Below are positions 27,951-35,821 of a DNA stretch of 64,000 bases, in pieces. Within the stretch, counting starts at the first letter, position 1, and every line of letters starts with the position of its first letter. The notes under the pieces are model-generated. The model was not told where the DNA came from. It saw only the letters and a list, made by a program, of their open reading frames with translations, and made no database searches. A program made the position numbers and the translations under genes. The DNA comes from Pelagicoccus sp. SDUM812003 (lineage in GTDB: Bacteria; Verrucomicrobiota; Verrucomicrobiia; Opitutales; Opitutaceae): assembly GCF_031127815.1 (NCBI RefSeq), contig NZ_JARXHY010000002.1:248001-312000 (forward strand), given 5' to 3'.

Positions 27951-28532
27951 CTAGGCTTTGAAGACCAGGTCGCCGTACTTCCGGAAGTATTTAGCGCCTG
28001 AATACAGAGTCATCGCTACGCACAGCCAGAAGGTCACTCGACCGATCCAATAGACCCAGACCGAAATCTCCTGAGCGTAGGGAACGCCCCATGCCGCCAA
28101 ATCGTCGCTGAAGGCTACCGCCAGTAGAAAGCCGCCAACCGCGATGATCTGGGTAACGGTCTTCTGCTTGCCAGCGCTCTCCGCCGCCATGACCACTCCC
28201 TTGGTCGCAGCGACAAGCCGCAACCCAGTGATCATGAACTCGCGCCCGAGAATCAGCAGGACCAGGAAGATGTGGGCCAGGCCCTGCTCCACCAGAGCGA
28301 TCATCAGCCCGAGCATGAGGATCTTGTCCGTCAAGGCGTCCATCAAGATGCCGAAATTCGAAACCAGATTGAGCTTGCGGGCATAGAAGCCATCCAGCCA
28401 GTCGGTGATGCCCGCGGCCACGAAAAGCACGAAGGCCAAGGAGGCGGCGCCTGGGAAGCTCTCGCGCATGAGCCACACGATGAGGAACATCATCGGGATA
28501 CGCGACAGGGTGAGCAGATTGGGCAAGTTCAT
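27951..28532 (-). CDS. pgsA: CDP-diacylglycerol-glycerol-3-phosphate 3-phosphatidyltransferase
   Basis: Makes phosphatidylglycerol phosphate from CDP-diacylglycerol and glycerol-3-phosphate. About 193 residues with the CDP-alcohol phosphotransferase motif fully conserved (DGFYARKLNLVSNFG then ILMDALTDK), plus several membrane helices. I chose the ATG at 28532 (MNLPNLLTLSRIPMMF), the canonical start for the family; an ATG three codons upstream is also possible. First gene of a pgsA-pgpA operon, divergent from coaD. Confidence 0.95.
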   Translation of the reverse strand: MNLPNLLTLSRIPMMFLIVWLMRESFPGAASLAFVLFVAAGITDWLDGFYARKLNLVSNFGILMDALTDKILMLGLMIALVEQGLAHIFLVLLILGREFMITGLRLVAATKGVVMAAESAGKQKTVTQIIAVGGFLLAVAFSDDLAAWGVPYAQEISVWVYWIGRVTFWLCVAMTLYSGAKYFRKYGDLVFKA

Positions 28533-28709
28533 CGGCCGCACTCAAAGCCCTCCCTTCCCCAAAGTAAAGCGTTTGGAGCAGTCCAGGCCCGCTTTCGAGA
28601 GGTGCCCCGTCGAGCGCATCGACACCGTCATCGCCCACGGACGGGACGCTCGGATAATTACGCCATTGCCATCGACGCTGCGCGCTATCTATTTGCCTTT
28701 TACACGCTT

Positions 28710-29192
28710 ATGAGGATCTGCATCTATCCCGGGACTTTCGATCCCATCACCAACGGTCATCTCGACGTGCTCAAGCGAGCGTGCCGCATGTTTGACAAGG
28801 TCATCGTCGCCATAGCCGACAATCCCAACAAGCGCCCCTTTTTTTCGGTCGAGGAGCGACTCGCCCTGCTGAACGAAAACGTGGCTCAGATCCCCAACGC
28901 CTCCACCGCAGTATTCACCGGCATGCTGGTGGATTTCGCTAAGGAGCAAGGAGCCGTGGCCATCATCCGTGGGCTCAGGGCCGTTTCCGACTTCGAATAC
29001 GAGTTTCAGATGTCCCTGATGAATCGCCACCTGGCGCCTGAAATCGAAACCATCCTCGTCATGACCAAGGAAGGCTACAACTACACCAGCTCCAGCTTGA
29101 TCAAGCAGGTCGCGGAATTCGGGGCGGACGTTTCGCATTTCGTCCCGCCAAGCGTGAACGCCGCCCTACGAAAACGTTTTCCAAAACGCTGA
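28710..29192 (+). CDS. coaD: Phosphopantetheine adenylyltransferase
   Basis: Penultimate step of coenzyme A synthesis: 4'-phosphopantetheine plus ATP gives dephospho-CoA. 160 residues, exactly the family length. The nucleotidyltransferase motif is CIYPGTFDPITNGHLDV at the N-terminus; GLRAVSDFEYEFQMSLMNR and YNYTSSSLIKQVAEFG are typical of CoaD. The ATG at 28710 gives the canonical MRICIYPG start; the frame stays open far upstream but only as noise overlapping pgsA. Followed after 27 bases by the dehydrogenase gene. Confidence 0.97.
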   Translation: MRICIYPGTFDPITNGHLDVLKRACRMFDKVIVAIADNPNKRPFFSVEERLALLNENVAQIPNASTAVFTGMLVDFAKEQGAVAIIRGLRAVSDFEYEFQMSLMNRHLAPEIETILVMTKEGYNYTSSSLIKQVAEFGADVSHFVPPSVNAALRKRFPKR

Positions 29193-29219
29193 CCGATCCG
29201 ATCCCTCCCAACCACCGCC

Positions 29220-30374
29220 ATGCAATTCCAGTTCGCCACCGCCACTTCCATCCACTTCGGAGCTGGAATCGCCAAATCCATCGCCAGCCTGCTACCCGAC
29301 GAGCTCGGTCAGATCTTCGTGATCACCGGAGCATCGCCGTTTCGCAATCGGGCGATCCTCGATTTGCTGGAACGAAACGGCTATCCGCTGGAGCTCTACT
29401 CCGTTTCCGGCGAGCCCACGCTCGACTCGGTAAACGCGGCCACCGAAGCGGCTCGCAAGTCGGATGCCCAGGCGATCATCGCCATCGGCGGAGGCAGCGT
29501 GATCGATACCGGCAAAGCCGTAGCAGCCTTGCTGCCAAACCGCGGCAACTTGCTCGACTATCTGGAAGGCGTGGGAAAAGGCAGGGCCCTCACCTTGCCT
29601 TCTCTCCCCTTCATGGCCGTGCCGACCACTGCTGGAACCGGGTCGGAAGTCACCAAGAACAGTGTGATTGGCGTTCCAGAAGCGGGCGTGAAAGTAAGCC
29701 TGCGCAGCGATTTCATGCTTCCGCGCTGGGCCGTCGTGGACCCGGAGCTCACCTACGGGCTCAGCGGCGAGGTCGCCGCATACACTGGCATGGACGCTCT
29801 GATCCAGTGCCTGGAGGCCTACCTCTCCCGCTTTTCCAATCCTCTGACCGACGGCATCGCTCGGGAAGGACTGCGCCGGGCAGCCCGCTCCCTTCGCTCA
29901 GCTTGCAGTTCATCGCTCGACGCCGACGCCAAGAGCGACCTCTGCATGGCCAGCCTTTGCGGCGGCATCGCCCTCGCCAACGCCAAGTTGGGGTCGGTAC
30001 ACGGATTCGCCGGCCCGTTAGGCGGCATGATTCCCGCGCCGCATGGCGCTATTTGCGCCAGTCTGCTAACCGAGTGCTTCAAGGCCAATATGAACGCTCT
30101 CGCCACCCGCGAGCCGCGAAACCCGAGCCTCGAAAAAATGCGCGATCTCGCTACCCTCATCACCGGCAACCCGGAAGCGAAAGCCTCCTACGCCTTGGCT
30201 TGGTTCGACGCCCTCTTCAACGAGCTGCCCCTGAAGCGACTAGGAAAGCTCGGCTTGACCGCGGATCGCATCTCCGAAGCGGCACGCAAAGCCGGCAGCT
30301 CCAGCAGCATGAAGGGGAACCCTATCGAGCTTTCACGCTTCGAGCTGGAAGAGATCCTGGAAAACGCGCTCTAG
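29220..30374 (+). CDS. Iron-type (group III) alcohol dehydrogenase family protein
   Basis: 384-residue cytosolic NAD(P)-dependent dehydrogenase of the Fe-ADH fold. Seen: dinucleotide loop AIGGGSVIDTGKAVAAL, PTTAGTGSEVTKNSVI, and the metal region. The usual metal motif GMDALTHAIEAY reads YTGMDALIQCLEAYLS here, so the second ligand histidine is glutamine; the later histidines remain (SVHGFAGPLGGMIPAPHG). I recall Fe-ADH subgroups with glutamine at this site, so it may be normal for a subfamily. Substrate is unknown. Starts 27 bases after coaD. Confidence 0.88.
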   Translation: MQFQFATATSIHFGAGIAKSIASLLPDELGQIFVITGASPFRNRAILDLLERNGYPLELYSVSGEPTLDSVNAATEAARKSDAQAIIAIGGGSVIDTGKAVAALLPNRGNLLDYLEGVGKGRALTLPSLPFMAVPTTAGTGSEVTKNSVIGVPEAGVKVSLRSDFMLPRWAVVDPELTYGLSGEVAAYTGMDALIQCLEAYLSRFSNPLTDGIAREGLRRAARSLRSACSSSLDADAKSDLCMASLCGGIALANAKLGSVHGFAGPLGGMIPAPHGAICASLLTECFKANMNALATREPRNPSLEKMRDLATLITGNPEAKASYALAWFDALFNELPLKRLGKLGLTADRISEAARKAGSSSSMKGNPIELSRFELEEILENAL

Positions 30375-30898
30375 CCGACCGCCGCTAGCCAGCAAGCCCC
30401 GAAGACGGGCGCATCCCCACCCGTCAAACCTCCTGACGGGAGACCTCCATACCCATACAGCTGGGGTATATTCCTACACCTGTAGGGTTTCTATTTTACA
30501 TCAGAATCACCCTAGCTCTACCGACCTCATGTTCAACGAAGGGAGAAAGTATTACGTTTGTAATAGTTTTAACCAAATCCTTCGCATTTTTGAGGTATTC
30601 ATGTCGGCAATCTAGGGTCTAATTCCCTTCTTCTTTTCCGTTTCTCTTAATCCCCTATGGATAATTTTTCCCTTAAGGAGACTTCATATTGTGACGATAC
30701 AGGGTCTTAACCTTCCTGAAGTGAGGTTTTCACCTTCCATATAACACCCCAAATTTCCCGTTTTCACGTAGGATTCTACCCAAGCAGCCAGCTATCCCAA
30801 TGTCCCCCTTTCGATCCTTTCTGCCGGTCCAACATGCCGGTGAAACAACAGGAAAATAGATAAAAAATCGTTACCAAATCCCTACTACTACTAACATC
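30375..30898. other. AT-richer 524-base leader upstream of the fibre operon
   Basis: No convincing gene. The stretch is visibly richer in A/T than its surroundings. It begins with three closely spaced hairpins (30420-30440, 30449-30469, 30473-30486), then long T-rich runs, and an interrupted repeat of GTGA/TCAC around 30720-30735. GCCGGT occurs twice at about 30823 and 30836. A 28-codon frame at 30529 is not supported. Probably holds the promoter and a long 5' leader of the first subunit gene. Confidence 0.6.
30473..30496 (+). terminator. Probable terminator after the dehydrogenase gene
   Basis: CCTAC-ACCT-GTAGG stem followed by GTTTCTATTTT. It is the last of three consecutive hairpins; the others are CCCGTCA/TGACGGG and ATACCC/GGGTAT. 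About 100 bases past the stop at 30374. Confidence 0.45.
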
Positions 30899-31411
30899 AT
30901 GAAGAACCTTAAGAAACTACTTGCCGGCATCGCTGGCGTCGCAACCGCAACTGCCGCCTTCGGTGGCGCCAACGAAAGCGCCAGCCTCTCCGCTACGATC
31001 GATGCGGGCGCCCTGGAAATCGTCGCTTCCTCCCTTTCCGGCACCTACTCGCCAGTCGGAGGCGCCGTCACCATCACCGGAGCCGAGCAAGCGGACGCCC
31101 TCGTTTTCAACATCGACGGAATCACCGTAGACGACCTCGACGGAAACGGATCCGGTTGGGTGCTCTCCGCCACGCCGGCCGCCAATCTGACTGACGGATC
31201 GAACAACCTTCCCCTCGGTACGACCGCTGGCTTCAACAATCCTTCGGACTCCGGAAACACCACCATCGACAGCGCCAACCAGATCACCTACGGCAGTGGA
31301 ACGGGCATCGAGGGCTACACCGTCGACTACGATGTCGCCTACACCGTTCCTGCTTACACGGATGCTGGTTCATACACAGGTGTCGTCGCTTTCGCGATCA
31401 CTTCCCTCTAA
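30899..31411 (+). CDS. Fibre subunit 1 (WxL-like, putative major pilin of chaperone-usher system)
   Basis: 170 residues with a signal peptide (LLAGIAGVATATAAFGG). The mature part has no cysteine and looks all-beta. It begins with an alternating hydrophobic strand (ASLSATIDAGALEI) that could act as a donor strand. A central DDLDGNGSGWVLSA carries a W-x-L motif preceded by an aspartate/glycine turn, as in WxL domains, and the end DAGSYTGVVAFAITSL matches the last strand of WxL/DUF4402/spore-coat-U-like subunits with F replacing the second tryptophan. First gene of the operon; its long upstream leader and position suggest the main structural subunit. Function is inferred from the linked chaperone and usher. 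Confidence 0.7.
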   Translation: MKNLKKLLAGIAGVATATAAFGGANESASLSATIDAGALEIVASSLSGTYSPVGGAVTITGAEQADALVFNIDGITVDDLDGNGSGWVLSATPAANLTDGSNNLPLGTTAGFNNPSDSGNTTIDSANQITYGSGTGIEGYTVDYDVAYTVPAYTDAGSYTGVVAFAITSL

Positions 31412-31427
31412 GCGCCCGTCGCACTGA

Positions 31428-31937
31428 ATGCCCCCTTTTCGAAAGTCACTGGTTTGCTTCATCAGCGCTGCTTGCTCGTCGACCCTCCAATCCGGATCGG
31501 TCGAGGAGGCCACGCTCCAGGTCACGGTCAATCCTGGGGTGTTGGAAATAGCGCCCTCATCGGTCAACGGTCCGTTCACGCCAACTAGTGGTGCAGTCAG
31601 CGTGACGAGCGCCGATCAAGCCGACGCAGTGACTTTCCAGATCCCCGACATTCTAGTCAACGATCTGAACGGAGATGGCCTGGGGTGGCGCCTAACCGCC
31701 GCCCCGGGCAATCTTAGCAACGGTTCCCTCACCCTCCCAATCGGCACTATCGCCGGCTTCCAAAACCCAAGCGACCTGTCGGGCACCTCGATAGAAGACC
31801 CCAACGCAGTGGTCTTCAGCTCCGGTTCCGGCATCGCGAACTTCACCATCGACTATCACATCTCCTACGACGTTCCGGCCTACGCCGAGGTAGGCGAATA
31901 CTCAGGAGCCATCGTTTTCACCATCGTCGCAGAATGA
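31428..31937 (+). CDS. Fibre subunit 2 (WxL-like)
   Basis: 169 residues and a clear paralogue of the preceding protein. Aligned segments include LQVTVNPGVLEIAPSSVNG, VNDLNGDGLGWRLTAAPGNL (W-x-L motif) and VPAYAEVGEYSGAIVFTIVAE at the C-terminus. The N-terminus, FRKSLVCFISAACSSTLQSG, is a signal peptide; the ISAAC segment is a weak lipobox candidate, so a lipoprotein form cannot be excluded. Starts 16 bases after subunit 1 and overlaps subunit 3 by 4 bases (ATGA), so translation is coupled. Could be a minor or anchoring subunit. Confidence 0.7.
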   Translation: MPPFRKSLVCFISAACSSTLQSGSVEEATLQVTVNPGVLEIAPSSVNGPFTPTSGAVSVTSADQADAVTFQIPDILVNDLNGDGLGWRLTAAPGNLSNGSLTLPIGTIAGFQNPSDLSGTSIEDPNAVVFSSGSGIANFTIDYHISYDVPAYAEVGEYSGAIVFTIVAE

Positions 31938-32449
31938 ACTGCTCCCCACACAGTTCTCTCGAAAAACAGCCATCGCCCCATCGTCACACTCTAAGAACAG
32001 CCGCGCTCTTGGCTTTGGCCGTTCTATGGCTGCCGATTTCCGGGCTGGCAGCCATCAACCTTCGCACCGATCGGAGCTTCTCCCTTCCCAGCATCGAAGT
32101 CAGGTCGACTCCCCAAAGCGTCTACTCCGGCGACCTGACGCTCGACCTCATAAACAACAACGACAGCGCCGGCTGGATTCTCACCGGAGAAGTGGACACC
32201 GGACACCTCATCGGATCAAGCAGTGGCGAACGGATTCCCGCCACCCTCGCCTTCAAATCCATCACTTGGGTCAAGGGTGGAAACGGAAACGCCGCAGGCA
32301 TCACCATTTCGCCGAACGGTTCCACCATCGAAGCGGATCCGGGATTCGGCCTTGGCCAATACACCATCGTATTCGAAATCCGCTACGACGTGCCCGCCTA
32401 CCCCAGAGCAGACAGCTATCAAGGAGTATCCACATTCATAATACAATAG
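31934..32449 (+). CDS. Fibre subunit 3 (divergent WxL-like, possible tip or initiator)
   Basis: 171 residues. A positively charged leader and long hydrophobic stretch (RTAALLALAVLWLPISGLAA) form the signal peptide. The mature part is more divergent than subunits 1 and 2 but keeps the order: N-terminal strand (SFSLPSIEVRST), a W-x-L motif in NNDSAGWILTGEVDTG, and FEIRYDVPAYPRADSYQGVS near the end. Overlaps subunit 2 by 4 bases and precedes the chaperone by 32 bases. Its divergence would suit a tip or initiating subunit; there is no separate two-domain adhesin gene. Role is inferred. Confidence 0.65.
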   Translation: MNCSPHSSLEKQPSPHRHTLRTAALLALAVLWLPISGLAAINLRTDRSFSLPSIEVRSTPQSVYSGDLTLDLINNNDSAGWILTGEVDTGHLIGSSSGERIPATLAFKSITWVKGGNGNAAGITISPNGSTIEADPGFGLGQYTIVFEIRYDVPAYPRADSYQGVSTFIIQ

Positions 32450-32481
32450 ACCTTCACCCGTCCCACGCAACCAATCGACCT

Positions 32482-33294
32482 ATGAAACGACTCGCCTTAA
32501 CCTCCCTCCTAGCGATCCTTGTCTCCAGTTTCGCCCACGCCTTCAGCGTCAGCCCCATGGTCGCTGACTTCGATCCCAACGCCCCTAGATCCCAGCAAGT
32601 TTTCGTACTAACCAACGCCAGCGACCAGGAGAAGCCGGTGGAAATCACCGTCGCCAAACCCTTGCTCGATGAAAACGGCGTCGAGACCATGGACATCGGA
32701 AATGGCGAGGACGAGTTTCTCATCATCCCGCAGCAATTCGTACTCCCTCCTAACGCCCGGCGCTCGGTCAAGGTCATCTACGTCGGCGATCCTCGCGAGA
32801 CCGAAGACACCTATCGCATCGTTTTCAAGGAACTGCCAGTCGATCTCGCCCAGGACGAAGTCCTGCCCGAAGGCGAAAGCTCCTTCAGCATGCGCATCGT
32901 CATGCAGTACAATACACGAATCTGGCTCACTCCATCCGGACTGGAAGACGAGCTCGCGATCACCCGCTTCGACAAGTATGAGATGCCAAGTCCCGATTCC
33001 GTCTCCCTCCCAGACGAACGTAACGAAAACGCCACTACGGATTCCCAAACCATTCCCATGCTGCGCTTCACCGTCGCCAACACCGGCCCGGCCCATGGAT
33101 ACATTCGGTATCCGAAAATCAGCTTGGTGACGAAGGCGGGAAACCGATACGAGCTCGACAAGGAGGACCTGCAGTACGTGGCCGGACAAGTCGTCATGAA
33201 AGAGAGCCAGAAGGAATTCAAGATACGTTGGCAGGACGATTTTCCTGACATCGTCGACATCGAACGCATCGACCTCGTCACGAAAAAGCGGTGA
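32482..33294 (+). CDS. Periplasmic pilus-assembly chaperone (PapD-like, alternate type)
   Basis: 270 residues with signal peptide (LTSLLAILVSSFAHA). The N-terminal Ig-like domain has the chaperone pattern: FSVSPMVADFDPNAPRSQQV, FVLTNASDQEKPVEITV, then FVLPPNARRSVKVIYVGD and DTYRIVFKELPVDL, which correspond to the subunit-binding strands. A second domain follows. The arrangement resembles chaperones of the alpha (CS1/Tcf) or archaic clades more than PapD/FimC. It would cap subunits in the periplasm and deliver them to the usher encoded next; the stop and the usher GTG overlap by 4 bases. Confidence 0.8.
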   Translation: MKRLALTSLLAILVSSFAHAFSVSPMVADFDPNAPRSQQVFVLTNASDQEKPVEITVAKPLLDENGVETMDIGNGEDEFLIIPQQFVLPPNARRSVKVIYVGDPRETEDTYRIVFKELPVDLAQDEVLPEGESSFSMRIVMQYNTRIWLTPSGLEDELAITRFDKYEMPSPDSVSLPDERNENATTDSQTIPMLRFTVANTGPAHGYIRYPKISLVTKAGNRYELDKEDLQYVAGQVVMKESQKEFKIRWQDDFPDIVDIERIDLVTKKR

Positions 33295-35735
33295 GCAGGC
33301 GGCCAATAGTCCGAGCTATCGCGACGATCGCTCTGGCTTTGGCTCTCGGCATCACTAGCGAAGGGGCTTCTCTGGAAGAGGACGACAACGCCCTCTCCTT
33401 CCCGTTCGAAATCGAGATAAACGGGAAAAGCCACGGCGAAGTCGTTGCCCGAACCACCGCCACTCTAGACATCGTCGAACTGCAGGGAAGCGACCTTCGC
33501 GAGCTCGTGGTCGACTTCGTCTCCCTCGACTTCCTGCCTCTCATCGAATCGTTGCCAGACGATTTCACCTCCCTTGAAACGCTTAGAGAGCTCGGACTCG
33601 AAATCCATCTCGATCTCGAGCGACTTGTCATTGCTCTTCAAATACAGGAAAGAACGAAAAACGCAGACACCGGTCCTCGCAGCATACAGCTCGGCTACCA
33701 ACGCCAGATCAACTACGATGGTCACGAGCCCCAGGCGCGCTTCAGCGGCTACGCCAACTTGCGCTTCAGATCGCAACGCTCGCAGAGGGACGGACTCGAT
33801 GGCGAGCTCGAACACTCGCTGGGCATCGACCACGTGCTCAACCTGAGCGGCTACGCCCTCGAAGGGGAAAGCCTATGGAACGAGCAGGACGGGTTCTCAC
33901 TGCGCGACCTGCGTCTGGTGCGCGATTTCCCAAACAAGCTGCTTCGCCTGAGCGTGGGAGATATCTCCACGCCCATCAACGACCTGCAGCGCGGCTTCCA
34001 GCTCGTCGGGGCAAGCCTATCGAAGGAGTTCGGCATTCAGCCCTATCGCACCTTCACTCCGACGAGCTCAGCGAGCTTTCGCCTCGAAGAAAGCGCCACT
34101 GTGAACGTGAAGGTAAATGGCAGGCTGGCTCGCACGCTGCAGCTGGATGCTGGCGACTACAGCATCGAGGAGTTCAAACTCGCTGCGGGGCCCAATACCA
34201 TGGAACTGGAGATCCAAACCGACTCAGGGCTCCACGATTCGCTGAACGTGAGCGAGTTCGGAGCGCTGCATCTGCTCGATTCCGGCGTATCCACCTATTC
34301 ACTATCCATGGGCTTTCCTAGGGCTTCGGAATCCACGCCTGACGCGACACGACTCACAAGTGTCGACTGGTTCGAACGCTACATCGAAAAGGAGCCTCTC
34401 CTGAGCGGCTACTACAAGAAGGGGTTGAGCAACCAGTTCACCGGAACTATCGATTTTCAGGGTTCCGCCGACTGGAACCGTCTCGGCGTCGGGGTCTACA
34501 CCGCCAGCGAACGGTTCGGATCACTCAACCTGAGTCTGAGCCATAATCGCGTTTCTCAATCGAAAGGGGCGATCTCCTCGCGGCTTACCTGGAATCGTGA
34601 CCTGTTTGGATACGGCATATCGCTTTCCTCTTTGTATTCAGGCATAGGATACTCTCAGTTTCAGAGCGACCAGCAAGCGAGCGAGCGGGACCTTCGCAGC
34701 ACACACTCCCTGACGATTTCAAAGCTCTTTCGGGAAAAGCTGAACGCCTCGATCAGCTACCTGCAGCAAACGCGTCACGACGGATCGCGTCGTCAGACCA
34801 CTACCGCTCGCATCGGCAGGCGATTCGGTCCGGTCTACGCTTCGCTGTCTCTTCGCTCCAATCGGGACGACCGCAGCGACGAGCACGGAGGCTTTCTCTC
34901 CCTGACCTGGAATCCAGCTCGAAAATGGCGGGCGCGGAGCCTGGCTCGGTATTCGAATGTGGAGACCGGAAATTCGCTTTCCACCTCGCTGGACTACTCG
35001 AACCGCCGAGCGAACAGCTACCTCAACGCTAGAATCAACGCCGAAAAAAGCGAAAGTGGCTTTGACTACGACGGGAGCATTACCTTCGAAAACGAGCGCT
35101 TCTCCGCAGCCTTCGCCCATACCGAAGTGTACGATACCATCGACGGTTTCGCGAACCAAGGCCGCTCCAGCTCGCTCACCATCCGCTCCGCAGTGGCGTT
35201 CGCGGATGGATCGATCGGATTCACTCGCAACATACGCGACAGTTTCGCGATCGTCGACAAGCACGCGGCATGGGGAGACGAGACGCTCGGCATCAATCCC
35301 AGCGTGAACGGCTTCGAACACTACAACAAAAGCCGTCTTTTCAGTCCTGTTCTCCCAAACCTGCGCGCCTACCGCGAAGACGTGGCCACCATCCAGACAG
35401 TAGACAGCGATCTTTTTCTCGAACGAAACGACTACTACTTCTTTCCCGGCTACCGGCGCGGCGTACGACTGGAATTGGGGGACGATGCGATCTACTCCCT
35501 GCGCAGCACCCTCACCTACAGCGATGGCGAACCGGTGAAATACAAAGCGATCCTTTTCGTACGCGAGGACGGAGAAAGCTTCAGCACCTTCACCAACGCG
35601 GTGGGACGGTTTCTGATGTCAGGCCTTACCACCGGTCGCTACCGCATCCAAGCTCCCAATACGGATGAAACCGCCATCGTAGAGATCCATGAAGGCGAAA
35701 CCCTCTCCTTCGTGCCGTCCATCGCCCTCCAATAG
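33291..35735 (+). CDS. Outer-membrane usher (TcfC/CS1-like)
   Basis: 814 residues, GTG start overlapping the chaperone stop. Signal peptide ATIALALALGITSEGAS. Residues 30-125 form an usher-type N-terminal domain (FPFEIEINGKSHGEVVART ... LRELGLEIHLDLERLVIALQ). Residues 130-700 show alternating strands rich in aromatic and serine/arginine residues, as in a large beta-barrel. A plug-like Ig segment is suggested by VNVKVNGRLARTLQLDAGDY within residues 255-330. The C-terminus (LRAYREDVATIQTVDSDLFL, VGRFLMSGLTTGRYRIQAP) matches the C-terminal domains of TcfC-type ushers. No cysteine was noticed in the mature protein. It would form the outer-membrane pore for export and polymerisation of the fibre subunits. 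Confidence 0.78.
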   Translation: MSRRPIVRAIATIALALALGITSEGASLEEDDNALSFPFEIEINGKSHGEVVARTTATLDIVELQGSDLRELVVDFVSLDFLPLIESLPDDFTSLETLRELGLEIHLDLERLVIALQIQERTKNADTGPRSIQLGYQRQINYDGHEPQARFSGYANLRFRSQRSQRDGLDGELEHSLGIDHVLNLSGYALEGESLWNEQDGFSLRDLRLVRDFPNKLLRLSVGDISTPINDLQRGFQLVGASLSKEFGIQPYRTFTPTSSASFRLEESATVNVKVNGRLARTLQLDAGDYSIEEFKLAAGPNTMELEIQTDSGLHDSLNVSEFGALHLLDSGVSTYSLSMGFPRASESTPDATRLTSVDWFERYIEKEPLLSGYYKKGLSNQFTGTIDFQGSADWNRLGVGVYTASERFGSLNLSLSHNRVSQSKGAISSRLTWNRDLFGYGISLSSLYSGIGYSQFQSDQQASERDLRSTHSLTISKLFREKLNASISYLQQTRHDGSRRQTTTARIGRRFGPVYASLSLRSNRDDRSDEHGGFLSLTWNPARKWRARSLARYSNVETGNSLSTSLDYSNRRANSYLNARINAEKSESGFDYDGSITFENERFSAAFAHTEVYDTIDGFANQGRSSSLTIRSAVAFADGSIGFTRNIRDSFAIVDKHAAWGDETLGINPSVNGFEHYNKSRLFSPVLPNLRAYREDVATIQTVDSDLFLERNDYYFFPGYRRGVRLELGDDAIYSLRSTLTYSDGEPVKYKAILFVREDGESFSTFTNAVGRFLMSGLTTGRYRIQAPNTDETAIVEIHEGETLSFVPSIALQ

Positions 35736-35821
35736 GCCACCGTCTTTACCGCTACCAAGCCCACCGCAGCCGCGTTCATGCGAAACGCGCCCAAGCCTCC
35801 TCTCCGCGTCTAGCGCATTCC

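Noticed and set aside
30529-30615. 28-codon frame in the fibre-operon leader
   Set aside because: Very short, no evident ribosome site, and AT-rich context makes it unremarkable.
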